Source of the DNA: Chitiniphilus eburneus
Lineage (GTDB): Bacteria; Pseudomonadota; Gammaproteobacteria; Burkholderiales; Chitinibacteraceae
Direction of reading: 5' to 3'
Length of the DNA: 64,000 nt
Assembly (NCBI RefSeq): GCF_005048205.1
Contig: NZ_SUMF01000017.1
Location: 1-64,000 of the forward strand
Part shown: in pieces, positions 36,061-45,202 of the stretch
Numbering within the stretch: the first letter of the stretch is position 1
Layout of the letters: each line of letters starts with the position of its first letter
Program-made: the position numbers and the translations under genes
The notes under the pieces: model-generated
Seen by the model: only the letters and a program-made list of their open reading frames with translations
What the model was told of the DNA's origin: nothing
The model's database searches: none

Positions 36061-36576
36061 CTATTCCAGGTCGATTTCCGACAACTGCCACACGCAGCGC
36101 CGGAAGTACTCCGTCTGTTGCAGTGCCGGCACCTTGTCGAACGGATACATCACGAACAACGGCCCCTTGTCGCGCACGCTCATGGGCTTGCCGTTGCGTT
36201 TGCGGGCGACGATCACGTCGTAGCGCTCCGCGTCGTCGCGCGGCACGGCGATCATGTAGTCGTTCAGCGCCCGCAACGACAACTGCCGGCCCGGCAGGCC
36301 GGCCGCCTTGAGGATGTCGCGCAGCAGCGGCCCTTCGAAATGCTGTGGCTTGGGGTACCACGGCGTGGTGACGGTGTAGCCGTACTGCGGCAGCGCGGCC
36401 AGTTCGGCATCGTCGAACGTGCGGACCTGGGGGGCTTCGCCAGCCGTGGCAGCGCCACGCACCACCAGCACGGCGGGCGCATCGGCCTCAGCCTCGGGTT
36501 CGGGCGCGGCCAACGTCGAGAGAGGGGCCAGCAAGGTGGCGCAGGCCAGCAGGGCGGTCAGGAACCTGGACATCAT
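36061..36576 (-). CDS. Periplasmic SUOX-like (molybdopterin-binding fold) protein
   Basis: A 171-residue protein with a signal peptide (about residues 1-24, ending TLAA) and a sulfite-oxidase-like fold: 'VRTFDDAELAALPQYGYTVTTPWYPKPQHFEGPLLRDILKAAGL' and 'YMIAVPRDDAERYDVIVARKRNGKPMSVRDKGPLFVMYPFD' are typical. The Cys that binds molybdenum in true sulfite oxidases is absent from the core; the only mature Cys is near the C-terminus (RRCVWQL). So it is probably a ligand-binding or structural relative. Its ATGATG start overlaps the stop of the upstream kinase gene, linking the two. Confidence 0.82.
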   Translation of the reverse strand: MMSRFLTALLACATLLAPLSTLAAPEPEAEADAPAVLVVRGAATAGEAPQVRTFDDAELAALPQYGYTVTTPWYPKPQHFEGPLLRDILKAAGLPGRQLSLRALNDYMIAVPRDDAERYDVIVARKRNGKPMSVRDKGPLFVMYPFDKVPALQQTEYFRRCVWQLSEIDLE

Positions 36577-38675
36577 GGGGCGGGGATTTCGGTCAACGGG
36601 GTGGAGGGAAGGGCGAGTGCGGCCAGTGCCTGGAGGGTCTGCTCGTGCAGGTTGCGGGCGATGGTTTCGGCGCTGGCGGAAGGCGTGTCCTCCAGTTCCG
36701 CCAGCGCGCAGGCCAGCCGGGGCGTGCCGATCTGGAGGGCGATACCGCGCGCGCTGTGCGCGTGGCGCCGTTGTTCGGTGGCGTCCGCAATGCCGAGGCG
36801 CTCGTCCAGCAGGGTGACGATGCGTGCCAGGCCGCGCGTGGCCAGCTCGTGCCAGCGTGCCACGGTGCAGCCGAGCTGAGCGATGGCATCGGTTTCGGAC
36901 AACAGCAGCGGCATACGATCGACGCCGGGCGAGTGGGCGCTGGCGGGGCCGCGTACCGCCTGCACCAGCGCCAGCGTGGAAAAGGGCTTGGGCAGCCATA
37001 GGTCGACACCAGCGGCGGCCAGCCGCGAATCGTCGGGCTTGAGGCCGGCGCTGATCAGCACCACGCGGCCTGGCCAGTCGCGGGCGCGCAGCGCGCGGGC
37101 GGTGGCGAGCCCATCCAGCGCCGGCATGTTGTAGTCGAGCAGTACGCAATCGTAAGCGGGGTCGCGACCGAGTTCGTCGAGCACGGACAGGCCGTTGTCG
37201 GTGCCGAAGATCGTGGCACCGGCCTGCGCCAGGATATCGTGCATCAATTCGCGATTGATCTCCTGGTCCTCAGCGATGACCAGCCGCAGGCCGGTCAGCG
37301 AGGGGCGGCGATCGGCCGGCTGTGGTGTCGGTACCGCCGCCGGCTGGGCGCGCACGGTGGCGACGAACAGCGAACCATGGCCGGCAGCGCTGTCCACCGT
37401 GATGTCGCCGCCCATGTGGCGCGCATAGCCCCGGCTGATCGCCAGCCCCAGGCCGGTGCCGCCGACCAGCTTGCCGCTGGCGGTCTGCTCGAAGCGATTG
37501 AACAGCCGGTCCTGTTCCTCCGGGGCGATGCCCAGGCCGGTATCGTGCACCATGGCGCGCAGCAGCAGGCCGTCGTCCAGCGGCACGCTGTCGAGCCGCA
37601 CGCAGACGCTGCCGCGCTCGGTGAACTTGATGGCGTTGCCGATCAGGTTGATCAGAATCTGCTGCCATTTGCCGCCGTCGAGCAGCAGGCCGGGCGGCAG
37701 GTCCGGGTCCAGCTTCAGCGAAAAGGTCAGGCCCTTGGCGGCGGCCTGCGGCTCGAACAGCGCACCCAGCGCATCGGCCACGGCGGACAGCGCCAGCGGC
37801 GCCTCCTGTAGCTGCACGCGCCCCGCTTCGATCTTGGCCACGTCCAGCACATTGCCGATCAGGCCGGACAGGTAGTTTCCGCTTTGCAGCACGTGCTCGA
37901 GCTGACGGCGTTGCGGCGGGGCCAGCGGCTGGCTCAGCGCTTGTTCGGTGTAGCCGATGATGGCGGTCAGCGGCGTGCGCATCTCGTGGCTGACGCTGGC
38001 GAGAAAGCGGGTCTTGGCCGCGCTGGCCTGGAGCGCCGCGCTACGTGCCTCGTCCAGCTCGCGGCTGCGGGTTTCGCTACGCCATAGCTCGCGCAGTGCC
38101 ACGGTGGCGAAAAACAGCAGCAGCAGGAACTGCAACACCAACAAGGCCATGCGCCAGTCGCCCAGGCGGATGATCAGGCGCTCGTTGTTGACCAGCCGGT
38201 CGCTGAAATGGCTCTGAATCTGCTGGACCGCCAGATAGAAGCTGGGCTCCAGCACATCGATCACGCGATTCAGTTGCAGCACTTCGTCGGGCGCGATGCC
38301 GCGTGCGAAGATCGGGTCGTACTGCCTGAACATGGCGTTTACCGGCGCCAGCAGCCGGTGGTAGGTGTCGGCGGAACCGAACAGACTGTTGAGCGCGCCG
38401 TTCTGGGTATCGGCCACGCGGCCGGCCAGGATCTCATAGCGCAGCTTCAGCGCGGGCAAGGCGGCCGGATCGTGCCGCGCCACGCGCGCGGCGGCCACGA
38501 ACTGCATGAATTCGCGATTCATCGCGAAGGTGTTCCACAGCTCGTCCTGGGCGCCATAGTCGGTCACCCCGGAAAGGCGATCCCGCAACTGGTGTTCGAA
38601 CCAGGTGGAAAGCGCCAGGCTGCAACCCAGCACGCACAGGGTCACCCACAGGGCGGTGCGCACACGGCGCGGCAT
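36573..38675 (-). CDS. Hybrid histidine kinase with receiver and Hpt domains
   Basis: A membrane sensor kinase of about 700 residues. Two membrane segments (about 5-25 and 175-195) enclose a periplasmic sensor of roughly 150 residues without a motif I recognise. Then come the HisKA domain with His230 in SVSHEMRTPLTA, the HATPase with 'NLIGNAIKFTERG', 'DTGLGIAPEEQ' and 'GGTGLGLAI', a receiver with the phospho-Asp in 'LLDYNMPALDG', and a C-terminal Hpt-like domain ('HAHSARGIALQ'). ATG 38675 puts the first segment at the N-terminus; a GTG at 38729 is possible. No response regulator gene is adjacent. The SUOX-like gene follows with overlapping start. Confidence 0.9.
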   Translation of the reverse strand: MPRRVRTALWVTLCVLGCSLALSTWFEHQLRDRLSGVTDYGAQDELWNTFAMNREFMQFVAAARVARHDPAALPALKLRYEILAGRVADTQNGALNSLFGSADTYHRLLAPVNAMFRQYDPIFARGIAPDEVLQLNRVIDVLEPSFYLAVQQIQSHFSDRLVNNERLIIRLGDWRMALLVLQFLLLLFFATVALRELWRSETRSRELDEARSAALQASAAKTRFLASVSHEMRTPLTAIIGYTEQALSQPLAPPQRRQLEHVLQSGNYLSGLIGNVLDVAKIEAGRVQLQEAPLALSAVADALGALFEPQAAAKGLTFSLKLDPDLPPGLLLDGGKWQQILINLIGNAIKFTERGSVCVRLDSVPLDDGLLLRAMVHDTGLGIAPEEQDRLFNRFEQTASGKLVGGTGLGLAISRGYARHMGGDITVDSAAGHGSLFVATVRAQPAAVPTPQPADRRPSLTGLRLVIAEDQEINRELMHDILAQAGATIFGTDNGLSVLDELGRDPAYDCVLLDYNMPALDGLATARALRARDWPGRVVLISAGLKPDDSRLAAAGVDLWLPKPFSTLALVQAVRGPASAHSPGVDRMPLLLSETDAIAQLGCTVARWHELATRGLARIVTLLDERLGIADATEQRRHAHSARGIALQIGTPRLACALAELEDTPSASAETIARNLHEQTLQALAALALPSTPLTEIPAP

Positions 38676-38866
38676 ATTGAGCAAGAAAGCGAACACGTTT
38701 GTGAAAGCGCTTGATCTATTGGTAAGCACCGCAGTTTAACTGTAAGCCAAGTGCAATGCCACGTGTCGCCGTCCGTTGGCAAAAGTCACGTTTGTTTGTT
38801 TTTCAGTAAGGTGGGAAGCGGCGCCCCGCCGAGGTGCGGGTGCCTGCATGTCACGGCCGTCGTGGC

Positions 38867-39403
38867 TTACGCCTGCGCGGCGAAGGCACTGAACGGCATG
38901 GCTTCATCCTGGGAATACGCGCTGGACAGTTGGCGCTGCGTGCCGCTCTGGCTGGCAAGCTCCGCCTGGGCACGCTGCTCCATGGCCCGGGCCTGCGCGG
39001 CAATGCTCTGGTCGGGGCCGGACGGATCGGCGGGGGCCAGCGCGGCGGCCTGGATGGCGCGTGCCTTGCGGATGGTTTCCTCGGGCGTGCGGCCGGGCGA
39101 GACATCGATGCGCACTTCGCCCGCCACGGCGTACTGCTTGCCGTCCGGGCCGGTCTTCAGGCTATAGCTGGGGCCGCCCTGGGTCAGCCCGCTGCCGGCC
39201 GCCATATGCGCCTGTTCGTGGGCGCGCACCTTGCGATCGATATCCCCCAGCTGGCGGATATAGGCCTGTTCCTCCTCGCTCAACGGCTCGCCGGCCTGGT
39301 GCGCGCCACCGGCGCTCAGGCCGGTCGTCGAGTACGACGACGTCCCCAGGCCCGAATAACCCGTGGTTTGCATCGAGGAGGGTCCGGTGCTGGCGATCAA
39401 CAT
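38867..39403 (-). CDS. SprA-related putative metalloprotease-like protein
   Basis: A 178-residue protein with a low-complexity Gly/Ser/Thr N-terminus and the core 'LRQLGDIDRKVRAHEQAHMAAGSG'-like block. HEQAH has the HExxH zinc-protease pattern. The next part, 'GPSYSLKTGPDGKQYAVAGEVRIDVSPGRTPEETIRKARAIQAAALAPADPSG', matches the SprA-related/CJM1_0395 family. No signal peptide is obvious. Family function is unknown. It lies between recG and the kinase gene on the same strand. Confidence 0.85.
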   Translation of the reverse strand: MLIASTGPSSMQTTGYSGLGTSSYSTTGLSAGGAHQAGEPLSEEEQAYIRQLGDIDRKVRAHEQAHMAAGSGLTQGGPSYSLKTGPDGKQYAVAGEVRIDVSPGRTPEETIRKARAIQAAALAPADPSGPDQSIAAQARAMEQRAQAELASQSGTQRQLSSAYSQDEAMPFSAFAAQA

Positions 39404-39548
39404 ACGTGGTAGCCGAGCAGATTAGTACTTGAATCTTAAGCCTTTCCGGGCGGCTTTTGCTCACTGACGCCGGCTGTTGGCGAGCTATCCACCGCCGTTG
39501 GTCGCCAAGTGGTGACAATCGGCGCGAAACGCCGGTTGATGGCACACC

Positions 39549-41573
39549 CTAGACCCGCAGCAATGCCTCGCGACCGGGCAACCATCGATCCAGGTGGGCG
39601 ATGGCGGCGGGGCGGTTGTCGGCCAACAGCGCTTCGGCTGCCTCGCGCGCGGCCTCCACCAGATCGGCGTCGGCTTCCAGATCGGCAAAGCGCAGCATCG
39701 GCACGCCGGACTGGCGCACGCCCGCCAGTTCGCCCGGTCCGCGGATGCGCAGGTCCTCCTGCGCGATGACAAAGCCGTCGGTGTTCTCGTAGATCACTCG
39801 CAGGCGTTCCTTGGCGGTATCGCCCAGCGGGCCGGTATACAGCAGCACGCACAGGCTGGCGTGCGCCCCCCGGCCGACGCGGCCGCGCAACTGGTGCAAC
39901 TGCGCCAGCCCCATGCGCTCGGCGTGCTCGATCACCATCAGGCTGGCGTTGGGCACATCCACGCCCACTTCGATCACCGTGGTGGCGACCAGCACCTGGA
40001 TGCGATTGGCGATGAACTCGGCCATCACCGCCGCCTTGTCGTCGGGCTTCATCTTGCCGTGCAGCAAGCCGACGGCGATGCCTTCCAGTTCTTCGGAGAG
40101 CTGCGCATGGGTATCGACGGCGGTCTGCAATTGCAGCGCCTCCGACTCCTCGATCAGCGGGCACACCCAGTACACCTGCCGCCCTTCGGCCACCTTGGCG
40201 GCGATGCGGGTGATCACCTCATCGCGCCGCGCATCGCTGATCAGCTTGGTGACGATGGGCGTGCGTCCAGGTGGCAGCTCATCGATCACGCTCACGTCCA
40301 GGTCGGCGTAGAAGCTCATCGCCAGCGTGCGCGGGATGGGGGTGGCGCTCATCATCAACTGGTGCGGGCTCTGGCCCTTGGCGCGCAACGCCAGCCGCTG
40401 CGCCACGCCGAAACGGTGCTGCTCATCCACGATCACCAGCCCCAGGTTCTTGAACTCCACCTGGTTCTGGAAGATGGCATGGGTGCCGACCACCAGCGGC
40501 GCGGTGCCGAGCGCGGCATCCTCCAAGGCGGCGCGCTTCTGCCTGGCCTTGAGCGAGCCGGCCAGCCACGCCACCTTGATATCGAGCGGCGCCAGCCACG
40601 TGGACAGCTTGCGAAAATGCTGTTCGGCCAGGATTTCGGTCGGCGCCAGCAACGCCACTTGATAACCGCATTCGATGGCATGGCAGGCGGCGATGGCGGC
40701 GACGATGGTCTTGCCGGAGCCGACGTCGCCCTGCAACAGCCGCTGCATCGGGTGCGGCTGTGCCAGATCGCGTGCGATATCGAGCAACACGCGGTTCTGC
40801 GCCTGGGTCAGCTTGAACGGCAGGCTGGCCACCAGCCGCGCCGCCACCCGGCCTTCGGGCGCGATGCGCGGGGCATTCTTCTCGCGGCGCGCGGCGCGCG
40901 CCATGCGCAGGCTGAGCTGCTGTGCCAGCAGCTCGTCGAATTTCAGCCGTCGCCACGCCGGGTGGGTACGGTGTTCCAGCATCACGTTGGGAATGTCGGG
41001 CGTGGGCGCGTGCAGCAGCGCCACACTGCCGGCAAAGTCGGGCAGGCCGTAGGCGTCCAGCATCACCGGGGGCAGCGTGTCGCTGAGCGGGCAGGCGCGC
41101 AGCGCCCGGCCGATCAGCTTGGTCAGCGTGGCCTGCGGCAGGCCGGCGGTGGTGGGGTAGACCGGCGTCAGCGCCTCGCTGAGCTGGTTATGCGCGCCGA
41201 CGCTCTTGATCTTGGGGTGCACCATCTCATCACCCCAGAAGCCACGCCGGATTTCGCCGTACAGCCGCACCTGCTTGCCCACCGCCAGTTGCTGCGCCTG
41301 ATTGGGATAGAAATTGATCAGCCGCACCACCAGCATGCCGGTGGCATCCGCCACGCGCGCCACCAGTTGCTTCTTGGGGCGGAACATCGTTTCGCAGGTC
41401 TGCACCTCGCCTTCGACCAGCACCGCGCAGCCCACCGGCGCATCGGCGATGGCGAGCAGATGGGTTTCGTCCTCGTAGCGCAGCGGCAGATGCAGCACGA
41501 GGTCGAACGGGCGATGGATGCCCAGCTTGGTCAGGCGGCTCTGGATACCGGGGGCGAGGGTGGCGAGGTCCAT
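39549..41573 (-). CDS. recG: ATP-dependent DNA helicase RecG
   Basis: RecG remodels stalled replication forks and Holliday junctions. The 674-residue product has the N-terminal wedge/OB domain (to about 240), Walker A 'GDVGSGKTIVA', DEQH box 'VDEQHRFGV', 'MSATPIPRTLAMSFYADLDVSVIDELPPGRTPI' and the C-terminal motif VI 'HQLRGRVGRG'. ATG 41573 gives MDLATLAPGIQSRLTKLG, the usual start. It is preceded on the same strand by the rhomboid gene. Confidence 0.97.
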   Translation of the reverse strand: MDLATLAPGIQSRLTKLGIHRPFDLVLHLPLRYEDETHLLAIADAPVGCAVLVEGEVQTCETMFRPKKQLVARVADATGMLVVRLINFYPNQAQQLAVGKQVRLYGEIRRGFWGDEMVHPKIKSVGAHNQLSEALTPVYPTTAGLPQATLTKLIGRALRACPLSDTLPPVMLDAYGLPDFAGSVALLHAPTPDIPNVMLEHRTHPAWRRLKFDELLAQQLSLRMARAARREKNAPRIAPEGRVAARLVASLPFKLTQAQNRVLLDIARDLAQPHPMQRLLQGDVGSGKTIVAAIAACHAIECGYQVALLAPTEILAEQHFRKLSTWLAPLDIKVAWLAGSLKARQKRAALEDAALGTAPLVVGTHAIFQNQVEFKNLGLVIVDEQHRFGVAQRLALRAKGQSPHQLMMSATPIPRTLAMSFYADLDVSVIDELPPGRTPIVTKLISDARRDEVITRIAAKVAEGRQVYWVCPLIEESEALQLQTAVDTHAQLSEELEGIAVGLLHGKMKPDDKAAVMAEFIANRIQVLVATTVIEVGVDVPNASLMVIEHAERMGLAQLHQLRGRVGRGAHASLCVLLYTGPLGDTAKERLRVIYENTDGFVIAQEDLRIRGPGELAGVRQSGVPMLRFADLEADADLVEAAREAAEALLADNRPAAIAHLDRWLPGREALLRV

Positions 41574-41676
41574 GAATGGTGAACGAATGTTCGGCTGGGT
41601 GGACTTTAGCCGGTTTGGCGCGCGCAGTGAAGGCGCGCGGCGCAGGCCGGAGGCCCGGCACGCCAAAATGTACCCG

Positions 41677-42753
41677 TCATGGGGCGGTTCCCGCCGGGGG
41701 CGGCGCCAGCCGCTGGCTCAGGCGCGGTGCCACCGCGTGCCACGTCTGATCCGCTTGCAGGCGATAGCGCCAGTCGGTCACCAGGTAGCCGCTGCCGGAC
41801 CAGTTGGCCTGATTCACCCGGTACTGTGCCAGCCGCAGGTTGCAGTATGTGCCCAGGTGGCTGGCCAGTTGCTGATCGGCGGGGGGCAGGGCGCGCTGTG
41901 CCGCGCGCCGTTGTGTATCGACGCATGCCTGCCAGGCGGCAACGGCCTGTGACAACGCGTCGTTGCGTCTGGCGGGCGGCGTATCGCGCCACCAGGTATC
42001 GAAATCGCTGTAGCGCTCCACCGTGGCAACGCTGTCGTGCAGCACGCGCTCGTACCAGAGCGTATCGGGCGATTGCCAGCGCAGCAGCCCGTACTGGGCG
42101 CCAGACACCAGGAGCAGCCAGGCAACGGTCCAGGCCGCCACCGGCCGGCGACGCGCCGTCAGGACATAGCCCCATGTCACCACCGCGCCCCCGGCCAGAC
42201 CGCCCAGGTGGCAGGCATTGTCGATGCCGTCGATGGCCAGCCCCAGGCCGACGTTGAGCACGATCACCTGCGCGATCTGCCGTAGCGCCGCCGCGTGGCC
42301 GGGTCCGCCATGGCGGCGGGTGGCGAGCAGCAGCGCGAAGTAGGCGCCGGCCAGCCCCATGATCGCGCCGGATGCGCCGGCACTCAGCGTATTGGCGTTC
42401 CACAGCGTGCTGGCCATGCCGCCCGCGATGCCGGCGGCCAGGTACAGCGCCGCGAAACGCGGCGCGCCCAGCTCGCGCTCCACCAGCGGTCCCATGATTG
42501 CCAGCGAGTACATGTTCACCAGCAGATGGATCACGCCGATGTGCAGGAACATGCTGGTCAGCAGCCGCCAGGGCTCGCCGGCCAGCGTCAGGCCATGGGT
42601 ATTGGCGCCCCACTGCACCAGCCCGGCACTATCCGGCCCCAGCAGCGGCACGCCCAGCGCGAGCTGGACCAGGAACACCAGGACATTGGCGGCGATCAGC
42701 GCCACGCTGACGGGGGCGTGGCGGAACCAGGACAACGGGGGCAGCAGGCGCAT
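41677..42753 (-). CDS. Rhomboid-family intramembrane serine protease
   Basis: A 358-residue protein whose first ~200 residues are a six-helix rhomboid core. The catalytic Ser is in 'SAGASGAIMGLAGAYFA' (GASG) and the His in 'DNACHLGGLAGG'; 'HIGVIHLLVNMYSLAIMG' is the HxxxN motif with the supporting Asn. The C-terminal ~150 residues are soluble, with Trp and Arg, and not assignable. It may cleave membrane proteins. It is divergent from treB with a 238-base gap between them. Confidence 0.9.
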   Translation of the reverse strand: MRLLPPLSWFRHAPVSVALIAANVLVFLVQLALGVPLLGPDSAGLVQWGANTHGLTLAGEPWRLLTSMFLHIGVIHLLVNMYSLAIMGPLVERELGAPRFAALYLAAGIAGGMASTLWNANTLSAGASGAIMGLAGAYFALLLATRRHGGPGHAAALRQIAQVIVLNVGLGLAIDGIDNACHLGGLAGGAVVTWGYVLTARRRPVAAWTVAWLLLVSGAQYGLLRWQSPDTLWYERVLHDSVATVERYSDFDTWWRDTPPARRNDALSQAVAAWQACVDTQRRAAQRALPPADQQLASHLGTYCNLRLAQYRVNQANWSGSGYLVTDWRYRLQADQTWHAVAPRLSQRLAPPPAGTAP

Positions 42754-42991
42754 GGCGGGTGGCGGAATGGAGAGAGCCTGGGGATGCTAGACCCGCCCGC
42801 GATCCATCACAAGCCGCTTGTCGGCGCCGGGGCACCACCGGCAACGGCATCATTCCCAGCGGCAAGGCGATTGCCGCGTGTTATCTCTGAGAGGAAAGCG
42901 GGAAGAAGGCCGCGCGCCGGGCTGGACGATGGCCTGGGTGCGGGCCCAGGCGCTTTTACCGCCCCGCATCGACACCCGTACAAGGACCACC

Positions 42992-44473
42992 ATGGCCGAT
43001 GACCACCGCAAGATCGCGGGCGATATCCTGGCGCTGATCGGAGGCGCCGAGAACGTCGAACAACTGACGCATTGCATCACGCGGCTGCGCATCGTGCTGC
43101 GCGACGAAGCGCGCGCCCAGCCCGACGCGCTGCGTGATGTGCCGCTGGTGAAAGGCGCGTTCAGCAACAGCGGGGTATTTCAGGTGGTGATCGGTTCGGG
43201 CGAAGTGGAGAAAGTCCATGCCGAACTGACCGAACTGATCGGCGCCGCCCGCGTGGAGGCGCCCTCCCCGCCGGTGGAGCCGAAAATCCGCGATATCGGT
43301 TCGCGCTCGTTGCAGGCGCCGCAACGCATCGTGCGGGTATTCGCCGACGTGTTCGTGCCGATCCTGCCCGCCATCGTCGCCGCCGGCCTGCTGATGGGCA
43401 TCAACAACCTGCTGGCGGTGCGCGGGCTGTTCTTCCCGGGGCAGAGCGTGCTGACCGCCATGCCGCGTTTCGATGGCCTGTGGCACATGATCAGCCTGAT
43501 GGCGAGTACGTCGTTCGTGTTCCTGCCGGCGCTGGTGGGCTGGTCCGGCGCGCGGCGCTTTGGCGGCAGCGAACTGCTGGGGCTGGTGCTGGGCCTGATG
43601 CTGGTGCACCCCGAACTGCTCAACGCCTCGCACTATGGTCGCGCCGCCGCCGGGCTGAATGGCGTGCAGATTCCGTACTTCGATATCTTCGGCCTGTTCC
43701 AGGTGGAGCAGGTGGGTTACCAGGGGCAGATCCTGCCGATGCTGGTCACTGCCTGGGTGATGAGCCGGGTGGAAATCTGGCTACGCGCCCACGTGCCCGC
43801 CAGCACGCAGATGCTGGTGGTGCCGATCACCACGCTGGTGATCAGCGGGGTGTTGGCGCTGGCGGTGATCGGTCCGCTGACGCGCCACGCCGGCGCCGGC
43901 ATCGCCCAGGCCATCGTCTGGTTGTTCGACACCATGCCATTGCTCGGTGGCCTGCTGTTCGGCCTGCTCTACGCGCCGCTGGTGGCTACCGGCATGCACC
44001 ACATGTTCCTCGCCGCCGACCTGCAACTGATCGCCCATCAGGGCGGCACTTTCATCTGGCCGATGATCGCGCTGTGCAATGTGGCGCAGGGCAGTGCGGC
44101 GCTGGGGATGGCGTGGGTGGCCAAGCACGGCAACGAGCGCGGCATGGACTGGACTTCGGCTGTCTCGGCCTATTTCGGTATCGCCGAACCGGCGCTGTTC
44201 GGGGTGAACCTGCGTTTCAAGTTCCCGTTCTACGCCGCGCTGATCGGCTCGGCGGTGGCGACGACGCTGGTGTCGCTGCACCATGTGGAGGCCAGCGCCA
44301 TCGGCGTGGGCGGCCTGCCGGCCGTGATCTCGGTAGTGCCGGCGCAGATTCCGATCTATCTGGTGGCTGTGGCGATCGTGCTGGTGGTGCCGTTCGTGCT
44401 GACGTGGTTGTTGTCGAAGCGGTATCGGCGGCTGGAGGTGGTGGATCCGGTGGCGGTGGGGGCGAGTTGTTGA
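42992..44473 (+). CDS. treB: Trehalose-type PTS permease, EIIBC
   Basis: A 493-residue PTS transporter with an N-terminal IIB domain (active Cys in 'LTHCITRLRIVL') and a IIC membrane domain of the glucose family. The IIB start 'ILALIGGAENVEQLTHC' and 'GAFSNSGVFQVVIGSGEVEKV' match TreB, and the gene lies upstream of a trehalose-6-phosphate hydrolase. It imports trehalose as trehalose-6-phosphate using phospho-EIIA from elsewhere; no IIA domain is attached. The upstream region (42754-42991) shows no operator I can name. No treR is in the window. Confidence 0.9.
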   Translation: MADDHRKIAGDILALIGGAENVEQLTHCITRLRIVLRDEARAQPDALRDVPLVKGAFSNSGVFQVVIGSGEVEKVHAELTELIGAARVEAPSPPVEPKIRDIGSRSLQAPQRIVRVFADVFVPILPAIVAAGLLMGINNLLAVRGLFFPGQSVLTAMPRFDGLWHMISLMASTSFVFLPALVGWSGARRFGGSELLGLVLGLMLVHPELLNASHYGRAAAGLNGVQIPYFDIFGLFQVEQVGYQGQILPMLVTAWVMSRVEIWLRAHVPASTQMLVVPITTLVISGVLALAVIGPLTRHAGAGIAQAIVWLFDTMPLLGGLLFGLLYAPLVATGMHHMFLAADLQLIAHQGGTFIWPMIALCNVAQGSAALGMAWVAKHGNERGMDWTSAVSAYFGIAEPALFGVNLRFKFPFYAALIGSAVATTLVSLHHVEASAIGVGGLPAVISVVPAQIPIYLVAVAIVLVVPFVLTWLLSKRYRRLEVVDPVAVGASC

Positions 44474-44499
44474 GGGGGGAGGTGCCGTTGGCATTGCAC

Positions 44500-45173
44500 C
44501 TTCAACCTGCAACTGCAACTGCAACGGCGATTTCAAAGGCTTTAAACGCAGAGCGCCTTGCGGCGCGGATGCTTGACGCCCTCTGCCGCCGTGCGGGCGG
44601 GTTCATTTCTTTTGCGCGGCCAAAAGAAACGAACCAAAGAAAAGGCCGCCCCGCATACGCGCCCTACGGGTGCCCTCGCGCCGGACAATCGGGTCGGCGG
44701 CTGCGAAACTCGGGCGCAAGCGCCCTCAGACAGTCCTCGCCGAAACCCCGCCCCGCTTGTCCTCTACTCGGCGCTGCTGAGGGGCCCCGGGCAAACCATC
44801 CTCACCCCCGGCCCCTCCCCTTGAAAGGAAGGGGTGACGTGTGCGAAGGCAGGCGGGTTAGGAATGGCGGTTTTGTTACCCGTAGGCATACAAGCCGTAT
44901 TGGCCTTTTCCAATTTGCGCTGGCATTCAACGGTCTTTCCCCCCGTTACGTGGCGCCGAGGAGTGGAGGGAGACCTTAGGCTCCCGACCGACGTAGGGCA
45001 CCCCGGAGGGGCGCAAACGCGGGTGGCCTTTTCTTTGGTTCGTTTCTTTTGGCCACGCAAAAGAAATGAACCGGCCCGCCCGGCCGCTAAGGGCGTCAAG
45101 CAGCCGCGCCGCAGGCGCTAGGCGGTTAAAGCCTTGGACGTTGCAGTTGCCATTGAAGTTGAAGTTGCCACCG
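44500..45173. repeat. Long inverted-repeat element between treB and treC
   Basis: Two arms of about 175 bases (44500-44676 and 44996-45173) are imperfect inverted copies. The core is GTTCATTTCTTTTG at the left end, then GGCCAAAAGAAAC and CAAAGAAAAGGCC (44601-44647), mirrored at 45025-45072. Outer parts TGCAACTGCAACGGCGATTTC / GTTGCAGTTGCC and GCTTGACGCCCT / GGGCGTCAAGC also match. The ~320-base interior holds no gene I can support. The CAAAAGAAA / TTTCTTTTG core is a known type of dispersed intergenic repeat in proteobacteria. The element fills the gap inside the tre operon. Confidence 0.8.
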
Positions 45174-45202
45174 CCGCCGCAGGCAAACCCCAGGAGCCCC
45201 CC

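Noticed and set aside
44474-45202. Insertion sequence between treB and treC
   Set aside because: No transposase frame is present inside the inverted arms; it is better described as a non-coding repeat element.
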